Below are positions 1 to 6,506 of a stretch of DNA of 64,000 bases, piece after piece (within the stretch, counting starts at the first letter, position 1; each line of letters opens with the position of its first letter). Under the pieces are notes generated by a model. The model was given only the letters and a program-made list of their open reading frames with translations. It was not told where the DNA came from and searched no databases. The DNA comes from Pseudomonas marginalis. GTDB taxonomy: Bacteria; Pseudomonadota; Gammaproteobacteria; Pseudomonadales; Pseudomonadaceae. Where the stretch lies: the NCBI RefSeq assembly GCF_900105325.1, contig NZ_FNSU01000004.1, positions 186,001 to 250,000 on the forward strand, read 5' to 3'. The translations under genes and the position numbers were made by a program.

Positions 1-293
1 TCAAGCAGGCATAGATTGGCCAAAGCATGCCGATTGTCAGGCACAACAGTGAAGCGAATCACTGTGAAGATGACGCCATAGTGGCCGATGTGTTGAGCCC
101 TTTCGATGTTCACAGGTTTCTGCCGAGAAAGTTGAGACCGCGCTATTTTCATTCAGCTACGGGTAACTTCTGTAGAGGGTTAAGCGTGTGTTTGGAGCAG
201 TTTGGGAAGGGGATGTCGCGTTGTTTGGAGGTTTCCTACAACGGTTTCCGGCATTTGTGGCTTGGCAGTGCTTTAACAGGCAACGCGGGTCAA
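1..293. other. Window edge, no confident gene
   Basis: No convincing gene was found in this stretch. A minus-strand reading frame opens with ATG at position 152 and is still open at the left edge after 50 codons; it shows no motif I recognise and may be the start of a small truncated gene or chance. A plus-strand frame from 27 to 299 also lacks family features and a ribosome-binding site. Confidence 0.3.
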
Positions 294-295
294 TG

Positions 296-393
296 GTAGG
301 AGCGAGCTTGCTCGCGAAAAACTCAAGGACGCCGCGTTTCTTCTGGCTTACCGCGTCATCGTTGATGATTTTCGCGAACAGGCTCGCTTCTAA
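296..393. repeat. REPIN (inverted pair of REP sequences)
   Basis: The left arm GTAGGAGCGAGCTTGCTCGC is answered about 70 bases later by an inverted, slightly diverged arm ending GGCTCGCTTCTA, with a matching TTTTCGCGA/TCGCGAAAA block inside each arm. This is the usual layout of paired REP elements (REPINs) in fluorescent pseudomonads. It lies between an unannotated edge and the 3' end of the next minus-strand gene. Confidence 0.8.
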
Positions 394-405
394 AAAGGGT
401 GTTGC

Positions 406-702
406 TTAGATTTGTGCTTGTTCGGTTTGTAGTTGTACGTGTTGCGCCGCTTCCGGCAAATCACAGCCGTCTTGGACGAGCAGGTACAAGGCGTTGGTGA
501 TGTGGGAGATGTCTTTGAGGTCGGAGTGTTCGAAGGTCAGGCAGGAGAAGGTTTCCAGTAAGTCGGTGGCTGCGCGGATGCGTTGGTGGGCGGCGGACTG
601 GATGTCTTCGGCTTTGGCTTGGGTGTCGATGAGAAGCGGATGGGTATCAGTGAAATTGGTGCGTAGATGACGATAGCGGTTCATCGTTTCAGGTATTTGC
701 AT
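406..702 (-). CDS. Small helical protein of the DUF3077/DUF6124-like type
   Basis: A 98-residue, mostly helical hydrophilic protein with no signal peptide and no catalytic motif. The central part (about residues 30-85) resembles the short DUF3077/DUF6124-type proteins that are numerous in Pseudomonas and have no known role; this assignment is by eye. The start is uncertain: neither ATG 702 nor the in-frame ATG at 684 has a good ribosome-binding site. A structured element at 752-940 lies upstream on the same strand and is shared with the leader of the DUF3077-like gene at 31787-32071, which is the best evidence that this is a genuine expressed gene. Confidence 0.6.
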   Translation of the reverse strand: MQIPETMNRYRHLRTNFTDTHPLLIDTQAKAEDIQSAAHQRIRAATDLLETFSCLTFEHSDLKDISHITNALYLLVQDGCDLPEAAQHVQLQTEQAQI

Positions 703-751
703 TTGAAGGTGCTCGGTTTGCTGTTAGGTAACCGACATCACCGTGGCCAAA

Positions 752-940
752 CGGTGGGTGGCGGACTGTGCGCGGGTTGGCCAGCCGGAAACAGCACTCC
801 GACACGTCCGAAGACGTCCCCCACACAGCCGCCATAGCACTGCTATACGAGACGATAGACGTTCGCAGAGCGAGTAATGGCACTTATGTGTGCTGTTTTC
901 CGGGTGACCAAACCCGGCCGCTGATTTGGCAGCGACGGTG
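752..940 (-). ncRNA. Structured 5' leader element, copy A
   Basis: This upstream region matches the region at 32120-32320 in order and structure. Read on the minus strand it can form an outer stem (760-770 with 824-833), an inner hairpin closed by a C(UUCG)G tetraloop (804-808 with 813-817), a stem at 900-905/912-917 and a hairpin CGCTG/CAGCG (919-923/930-934). The inner hairpin has different bases in the two copies but keeps its pairing and loop. It probably acts as a cis-acting leader or separate small RNA for the small gene at 406-702; its function is unknown. Confidence 0.6.
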
Positions 941-1003
941 CGAACCTTAGAAGTGAGTGTGCGCTCGGGCAATAAACAGATGGTTTAATCGTTCGTGGTT
1001 CGA

Positions 1004-1603
1004 TCAGGCGCTGGCAGGCCTGCTGACACACCGCTCAAAAATCGCCTCCAACCCCCGATAATCACACGCCACCGCATCAATATTCGCCGGTATCCATGCC
1101 GCGTGTTTGACCAGCCACCAGTTCACTGAAAACCCCGCGTTGACGATGATCTGTTCGAACAAAATCCGCTGCGCCCGGCCGTTGCCCTCGCGGAAGGGGT
1201 GGATGACGTTGAGGTCGCCATAGGCTTCGGCAATCTTGCTCACCAACTCGGTTTGGCTGGCACCGACAAACCAGTTTGCTTCTTCCATCTGCCGGATGAT
1301 CTTCGCGGCTTCCGGGGGGATGCGCTCCGGGGTGCAGAACAGGGTGTCGCCTTTCTGGATGTTCACGCTGCGCAACTCACCTGCCCAGTCGTAGATGTCA
1401 CCGAACAGCGTGCGGTGGATGTGTTGCAGGCGGTCGAGGTCGTAGGGCGGGGGGAAGAGGGGGAGGCTGCCTACGGCGATTTCGGATAATTCCCGCTCGG
1501 CCTGGTGCAGGCGGGCTTCGTCGAGCAAATCGAGGCGGTTGCGCAGGACGCTGCTACCGGGATAGCAGTACGGATCCTGGCCCACCCCGTATTTGTCGAG
1601 CAT
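1004..1603 (-). CDS. Fic-domain AMP-transferase (toxin)
   Basis: A 199-residue Fic protein. The catalytic motif HPFREGNGRAQR sits at residues 135-146, with catalytic His135 and the phosphate-binding GNGR loop intact, so the enzyme should be competent to transfer AMP from ATP to a protein hydroxyl. Family toxins such as VbhT and FicT of Pseudomonas AMPylate GyrB and ParE; the target here is inferred. The upstream 56-codon gene supplies the inhibitory helix, and its stop shares one base with this start (TGATG), implying translational coupling. No inhibitory helix is visible inside this protein, consistent with a class I system with a separate antitoxin. Confidence 0.93.
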   Translation of the reverse strand: MLDKYGVGQDPYCYPGSSVLRNRLDLLDEARLHQAERELSEIAVGSLPLFPPPYDLDRLQHIHRTLFGDIYDWAGELRSVNIQKGDTLFCTPERIPPEAAKIIRQMEEANWFVGASQTELVSKIAEAYGDLNVIHPFREGNGRAQRILFEQIIVNAGFSVNWWLVKHAAWIPANIDAVACDYRGLEAIFERCVSRPASA

Positions 1604-1773
1604 CAGCGTGGCGTGTTGCGGTACTTGGCAAGCACTGTTTCGCGGGTCGGCAGGGGTTTGTCGACGTCGGCCGGTTGGGTGTCGAACCCTTCCAGGCGCA
1701 GGCTGGCCAGGTAATTGGAACGGCGGATCTTGTGGTAATGATCCTGTTTTTGCTCAAACGTCAGTTCGCTCAT
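1603..1773 (-). CDS. FicA/VbhA-type antitoxin
   Basis: A 56-codon gene running ATG 1773 to TGA 1603, directly upstream of fic with a one-base overlap. The protein contains SLRLEGF at residues 24-30, matching the class I Fic inhibitory motif (S/T)xxxE(G/N); Glu28 would contact the second arginine of the Fic motif and block productive ATP binding. A good ribosome-binding site (AGGAGTG) lies about 7 bases before the ATG. The size, order and motif match VbhA-like antitoxins. Confidence 0.9.
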   Translation of the reverse strand: MSELTFEQKQDHYHKIRRSNYLASLRLEGFDTQPADVDKPLPTRETVLAKYRNTPR

Positions 1774-1949
1774 CGCAGCGCACTCCTGGGTAGCAAGGTT
1801 TGATTGTAGCGCAATGCTTCAACGGGAAGGCGGGATAAAAACCACGTCACATTCTGTACAAAAAATCCGCCGACACTCGGAATTCAGCGTATGTTTCACC
1901 GCAAAATCTTGTAGGGCGATTTCCGCCCGCTACTTAAAGGGAGTTAAGC

Positions 1950-3125
1950 ATGGGTTTGCTTCGTGTTGCTTCGGCGATGTCGTTGTGTGCGGTGGCTTTT
2001 TCGGTCCAGGCCGGGCAGTTGCCGATCGAAGTGCTCAGTGCGGTGGTCAAGGACCAGAAAATCGCTGATGCCGAAGTGCTGCTGCAACGCAACGGCGCAC
2101 AGAATGTGGTGGGCCGCACCAACGCCCAGGGCCAAGTGACGCTGACCAGTGAGGCCGCTGATGATGCGAGCAACCTGCTGATCATCAAGAAACCTGGCTA
2201 CTCCAACCTGGTGGTGAAGTGCCCATGCGCGGGCATGACCTACGCCATCAGCCCGGTGATGGAAAACCTCGATGGCCTGCGTGTGGTGCTGACCTGGGGC
2301 AAGACGCCGAGTGACCTCGACTCCCACATGATTTTCCCCGGCAATAACATCTACTTCGAGAACCAGAAGGGTACTGACGCCGAGTTGGATGTGGATGACA
2401 CCGACAGCTACGGTCCGGAAACCATCACCCTGCAGAAAAAGCACTACGGCGAAAGCTACGTCTATGCCGTGCACGACTACAGCAATGGCGGCAATCCAGG
2501 CTCGCGCCAGTTGTCCGACAGCGAAGCCAAGGTGTTCGTGTACATGGGCCAATCGCTGGTGCGTACCTACTACGTGCCCAAGAACCGCAGCGGCAACCTG
2601 TGGACGGTGTTCCGCATGACCGGCAGCGGCGACTTCCAGGACATCAACACTTTCAGTGGCGTGACCGTGAATGCGGCGAATGTGCTGAACGAAGTCAAAC
2701 CGCTGCTGGATGACAGCGTGGCGGTCACCGCCGTCACCGTCAGCTCTTCCGTACAAACCGATGCGAAGCGTCTGAACCTGCAGGGTGAAGCGGCCTACCA
2801 GGCCGGCAAGCTGGACCAGGCCATCGACCTGTTCCGCCAGGCTATCGAGCTGGACAATGGCTTCGGCAAGGCCTACGGCAACCTCGGCCTGGCGTATCAG
2901 AAAGCCGGCAACACTGCCGAGTCGATCTGGGCCAATCGCAAGGCTATCGCCCTTGCCACCGGCGCCAATGCTGCCACCGTGCGTGCAGGTGCCTACTACA
3001 ACATTGCGCGGATCTACGAAGCGGCGGGGCAGTTCCCGGATGCATTGCGTCACTACCAGTTGGCCAAGGAGCAGAAGGCCAACCCGGTGTATGACACGGC
3101 GATTGAGCGGGTGCAGAATCGCTGA
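1950..3125 (+). CDS. Exported DUF2135/TPR protein
   Basis: A 391-residue protein with an N-terminal signal peptide (hydrophobic core about 4-18, cleavage likely after AQA near residue 21). A YfaP-like DUF2135 region spans roughly 110-230 and is marked by LTWGKTPSDLDSH at 114-126 and VHDYSNGG near 175. Two or three TPR repeats follow from about 272 to the C terminus. It is probably a periplasmic scaffold; no substrate is known. It is monocistronic, with a REP hairpin after the stop and a ribosome-binding site (AAAGGGAG) before ATG 1950. Confidence 0.8.
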   Translation: MGLLRVASAMSLCAVAFSVQAGQLPIEVLSAVVKDQKIADAEVLLQRNGAQNVVGRTNAQGQVTLTSEAADDASNLLIIKKPGYSNLVVKCPCAGMTYAISPVMENLDGLRVVLTWGKTPSDLDSHMIFPGNNIYFENQKGTDAELDVDDTDSYGPETITLQKKHYGESYVYAVHDYSNGGNPGSRQLSDSEAKVFVYMGQSLVRTYYVPKNRSGNLWTVFRMTGSGDFQDINTFSGVTVNAANVLNEVKPLLDDSVAVTAVTVSSSVQTDAKRLNLQGEAAYQAGKLDQAIDLFRQAIELDNGFGKAYGNLGLAYQKAGNTAESIWANRKAIALATGANAATVRAGAYYNIARIYEAAGQFPDALRHYQLAKEQKANPVYDTAIERVQNR

Positions 3126-3148
3126 TTCAGCTGTAGCGCAGGTCTGAA

Positions 3149-3179
3149 ATGTGGGAGGGGGGCAATCCCCCTCCCACAT
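3149..3179. repeat. REP hairpin (GTGGGAGGGGGC family)
   Basis: A near-perfect palindrome of the form ATGTGGGAGGGGG...CCCCCTCCCACAT, just after the stop of the TPR gene. It belongs to the same family as those at 5774, 11265 and 13524. Confidence 0.8.
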
Positions 3180-3351
3180 TTGGTTTGTGGTGTTCTTACA
3201 GCCACAGTCGAACTTGTCAAATTTGGCCCAAGGCCATTGCTGCACCCTGTGTATCATCCTGTCTCTTTTTTCCATGCGACCTTTCTCGATTCGCTGAGCT
3301 TGCTGGGCTACGTTTTTAAGCCACCTTCAGCGGTCAATGGAGTGACAGCCT

Positions 3352-5289
3352 ATGCACGACACCCTCCAGCAGGTCTTTGGTTATCCACAGTTTCGTTTGG
3401 GCCAGGAAGAAACGGTCAGCGCCGTACTGGCAGGTCGTTCGGCTGCGGCCATTTTTCCTACGGGGTCGGGCAAGTCCCTGTGTTATCAGCTGTCGGCGGT
3501 GTTGCTGCCGCACCTGACGCTGGTGGTGTCGCCGTTGTTGGCGTTGATGCAGGACCAGTTGGGCTTCCTGCAACGCCACGGTATTTCGGCGGGCAGTATC
3601 GATTCGGCGCAAAGCCGCGAGGACGCCAATGACGTGATGGCCCGCGCGCGTTCCGGCGAGCTGAAAATCCTGATGATTTCCGTGGAGCGCTTGAAGAACG
3701 AGCGTTTTCGCCACTTCCTGCAAAGTGTGCAGATCTCGCTGCTGGTGGTGGATGAGGCGCACTGTATTTCCGAGTGGGGCCACAACTTCCGCCCGGATTA
3801 TTTGAAGCTGCCGGACTACCAGCGCCAGTTCAAGATCCCACAAGCGCTGCTGCTGACGGCTACGGCCACGCCCAAGGTGATTGCCGACATGCAGGCCAAG
3901 TTCGCCATTGCGCCGGACGACGTGGTCACCACGGGCTTCTACCGGCCCAACCTCGACCTGTTGGTGGAGCCGGTCGCCGGTGCGGACAAGCATCGTCGCC
4001 TGGTGCAGTGGATGAGCGAGCGGGCCAACCAGCCCAGCATCGTCTACGTCACCTTGCAGAAAACCGCCGAGCAGATTGCCGAGCACCTGAACCGCAACGG
4101 TATCCAGGCCGAGGCGTATCACGCCGGCTTGCCCCACGACAGGCGTGAGGGCATCCAGCAGCGCTTCATGGCTGGGCGCTCCAATTGCATCGTCGCTACC
4201 ATCGCGTTTGGCATGGGTATCGACAAGAGCGATATCCGCAATGTCGTGCATTTTGACCTGCCCAAATCCATCGAGAACTACAGCCAGGAAATCGGCCGTG
4301 CGGGGCGTGATGGGCAGCCCTCGGACTGCCTGGTGCTGGCCAACCGCGACAGCCTCAATGTGCTGGAAAACTTCGTGTACGGCGATACGCCCGAGCAGGA
4401 CGGTATTCGGCGGGTGCTGGAAGAGTTGCAGGCAGCGCGCAGTGAAGGGCAGTGGGAGTTCCTGCTGAGGTCGCTGTCGGACCACAGCAACATCCGCGAA
4501 CTGCCACTGAAGACACTGCTGGTGCAATTGGAGCTCAGGGGCGTGATCGCGCCGCGCTACGCGTTTTATGCCGAGTACCGCTTCAAGTACCTGGTCGAGC
4601 CCGAGGCCCTGCTGGTGCGTTTTTCCGGCGAGCGCCAGCAGTTTGTCGCGGCGATCATCCAGGTGTGCAAGCGCGCGAAAACCTGGGCGACCGTGGATTT
4701 CGACGCGCTTTACCAACAACACAATGCCGAACGCAGTCGGGTGGTGAAGGCCCTGGATTACTTCCAGGAACAAGGCCTGATCGAGTTGGAAAGCAAGCAG
4801 ATGACGGAGGTCTACAGCCTGCTGGATACCGAGTTTGATCCACAGGTGTTGAGCGCCGAGTTATACACAGGCTTCAAGCAGCACGAGGTGACGGAAGTGG
4901 CGCGGATTCATGCCATGCTCGATCTGTTCGCCACCGAACATTGCCTGGGGCAGCGCCTGGCGCGTTACTTTGGTGATGAAAATGCACCGCAGCGCTGCGG
5001 GCACTGCTCCGTGTGCCACGGCCACGTCGCGCATTTGCCGGCGCCGCCGAGCCTGCCGCCGCTTGTGGATAAAAACTTCATGGGGCTGTGCGGTGATTTT
5101 ATCCACAGGCATCATGAGCACACCGGCCAACTGCCGGGCGCTGAGCGGCTGACACGGTTCCTGGGGGGTATCAGCGTGCCGTTGTTTACCAAGTTGAAGG
5201 CGCGGGGCATTCCCGGTTTCGCAGCGCTGGAAGACTACCCCTACGCCGACGTGCGGGAGTGGGCCCAAGCCCACTTGAGTGACCTGTAA
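3352..5289 (+). CDS. recQ: RecQ-family ATP-dependent DNA helicase
   Basis: A 645-residue superfamily 2 helicase that unwinds DNA 3' to 5' in recombination and repair. The RecQ-specific motif 0 (YPQFRLGQEE) is at about 11-20, Walker A PTGSGKS at 36-42 and the DEAH box at 134-137 followed by CISEWGHNFRPDY. Motif VI (SQEIGRAGRDGQPS) lies in the second RecA domain. A zinc-binding/winged-helix region carries CGHCSVC near residue 545. No clear HRDC domain follows, and the C-terminal 90 residues are less conserved. Pseudomonas often encodes two RecQ-type helicases, so this may be the RecQ paralogue rather than the main RecQ. Confidence 0.9.
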   Translation: MHDTLQQVFGYPQFRLGQEETVSAVLAGRSAAAIFPTGSGKSLCYQLSAVLLPHLTLVVSPLLALMQDQLGFLQRHGISAGSIDSAQSREDANDVMARARSGELKILMISVERLKNERFRHFLQSVQISLLVVDEAHCISEWGHNFRPDYLKLPDYQRQFKIPQALLLTATATPKVIADMQAKFAIAPDDVVTTGFYRPNLDLLVEPVAGADKHRRLVQWMSERANQPSIVYVTLQKTAEQIAEHLNRNGIQAEAYHAGLPHDRREGIQQRFMAGRSNCIVATIAFGMGIDKSDIRNVVHFDLPKSIENYSQEIGRAGRDGQPSDCLVLANRDSLNVLENFVYGDTPEQDGIRRVLEELQAARSEGQWEFLLRSLSDHSNIRELPLKTLLVQLELRGVIAPRYAFYAEYRFKYLVEPEALLVRFSGERQQFVAAIIQVCKRAKTWATVDFDALYQQHNAERSRVVKALDYFQEQGLIELESKQMTEVYSLLDTEFDPQVLSAELYTGFKQHEVTEVARIHAMLDLFATEHCLGQRLARYFGDENAPQRCGHCSVCHGHVAHLPAPPSLPPLVDKNFMGLCGDFIHRHHEHTGQLPGAERLTRFLGGISVPLFTKLKARGIPGFAALEDYPYADVREWAQAHLSDL

Positions 5290-5312
5290 CCCTACTTTCA
5301 TGAGACGTGCCC

Positions 5313-5744
5313 ATGCCTGACTCAATGCCGCAACGCGCCGATTACCGTCACTTCCAGCCGATCATCACACGCTGGCACGACAACGATGTGTACGGCCATG
5401 TGAACAATGTCACCTACTACAGCTTCTTCGACACGGCGGTGAATACCTACCTGATCGAACAGGGTGGGTTGGATATTCATGACGGTGAGGTGGTGGGGTT
5501 TGTGGTGAGTTCGGCGTGCGATTACTTCGCCTCGATTGCCTTTCCCGACCGCCTGGACATCGGCCTGCGGGTGGGCAAGTTGGGCAACAGCTCAGTGCAG
5601 TACGAATTGGCGGTGTTCAAGGCAGGCGAAGAGGAGGCCTGTGCGGCGGGGCGCTTTGTGCATGTGTTCGTGGATCGGGGGACGAACCAGCCGGTGACGA
5701 TTCCGGGGATGTTGCGCGAGGCGTTGCAGCGGTTGGTGGTCTGA
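5313..5744 (+). CDS. Acyl-CoA thioesterase (4HBT hotdog family)
   Basis: A 143-residue single-domain hotdog protein with the signature TRWHDNDVYGHVNNVTYYSFFD, whose Asp is the usual catalytic residue of YbgC/4HBT thioesterases. It probably hydrolyses an acyl-CoA; the physiological substrate is unknown. An in-frame GTG lies at 5307, but ATG 5313 is preferred. It starts 23 bases after the helicase stop and is probably co-transcribed. A REP hairpin follows. Confidence 0.85.
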   Translation: MPDSMPQRADYRHFQPIITRWHDNDVYGHVNNVTYYSFFDTAVNTYLIEQGGLDIHDGEVVGFVVSSACDYFASIAFPDRLDIGLRVGKLGNSSVQYELAVFKAGEEEACAAGRFVHVFVDRGTNQPVTIPGMLREALQRLVV

Positions 5745-5773
5745 CTTCGGCGTTGCAGTCACCACGGAACCCG

Positions 5774-5803
5774 ATGTGGGAGGGGGCCAGCCCCCTCCCA
5801 CAT
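5774..5803. repeat. REP hairpin (GTGGGAGGGGGC family)
   Basis: A palindrome ATGTGGGAGGGGGC...GCCCCCTCCCACAT between the convergent thioesterase and glycine-zipper genes. Confidence 0.8.
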
Positions 5804-5827
5804 TGGTTTTACAGTGTTCTTTAGCGC

Positions 5828-6301
5828 TTAGCGGTGACGGTAGTGATGCTTGTTCTTGCGATGCCCGTAGGCATGGCCGCGGCCGCGATGGTCGTCGCGG
5901 TCATAACGGCGGCTATCACGACTACGACGATCATCGTCATCGCTCTTGTTGCCCATGTAGTTGCCCAGCGCACCGCCCGCGCCACCGCCGGCCGCTGAAC
6001 CGATCAGTGCCCCGGTGCTGCCGCCGACACTGCGGCCCACCACGTTGCCGCCGGCTGCGCCCAGTGCGCCGCCAATGGCTGCTTCGCCGCGGCTGCGCTT
6101 GTCTGCGCCGACCGCACTACCGCCTGCGCCGCCCAGGGCCGCGCCTATGGTCGAACCGGTGTTGCCGCCCAACTGCTGGCCGACAACCGAGCCTAGAACC
6201 CCGCCCAATGCGCCGCCCACACCGGCTTCGGTGGTGCCACCGGCCATGGCTGCGCCACTGACCAGGCCAAGGGACAACAAGAGAATCGAGGAGAACTTCA
6301 T
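5828..6301 (-). CDS. Glycine-zipper 2TM-type exported protein
   Basis: A 157-residue protein with a signal peptide (about 1-21, ending AMA-GG) followed by about 90 residues of Gly/Ala-rich glycine-zipper repeats of the form GGALGGxxGxxVG, then a charged tail rich in Asp, Arg and His (DDDDRRSRDSRRYDRDDHRGRG). Glycine-zipper proteins insert into or line the outer membrane; the His/Asp tail could bind metal, but that is speculative. It is monocistronic. Confidence 0.8.
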   Translation of the reverse strand: MKFSSILLLSLGLVSGAAMAGGTTEAGVGGALGGVLGSVVGQQLGGNTGSTIGAALGGAGGSAVGADKRSRGEAAIGGALGAAGGNVVGRSVGGSTGALIGSAAGGGAGGALGNYMGNKSDDDDRRSRDSRRYDRDDHRGRGHAYGHRKNKHHYRHR

Positions 6302-6365
6302 AGAGAGACCTCAAGAGGATGACGGCGCGATCCTGAGGCTGTATTGACATGGTTACAATAGAAAT

Positions 6366-6490
6366 CCGACCAGTAGCACGAGTTGTACACAATTCTCTAA
6401 GTTACTGTTTTAGCTCGGGAACTTAAGTGGTTTTTGCGAGTCTTTAGCTACTTCGGAACGGCCGCTTTTATGCAAAAGCGGCCTTTTTTG
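6366..6490 (+). ncRNA. Candidate intergenic small RNA with intrinsic terminator
   Basis: A strong Rho-independent terminator (GGCCGCTTTT at 6460-6469 pairing with AAAAGCGGCC at 6474-6483, then six T) reads on the plus strand, yet no plus-strand gene precedes it: the left neighbour is minus-strand and the right one is convergent. A possible -10 (TACAAT near 6355) would give a transcript of about 120 bases. The promoter assignment is weak; the terminator is clear. I cannot match it to a named Pseudomonas sRNA with certainty. Confidence 0.5.
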
Positions 6491-6506
6491 TGTCCGAAAT
6501 GATCAG

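Noticed and set aside
1944..3275. Minus-strand 443-codon open frame opposite the TPR gene
   Set aside because: Composition typical of an antisense shadow (His/Val/Gln rich), no domain.
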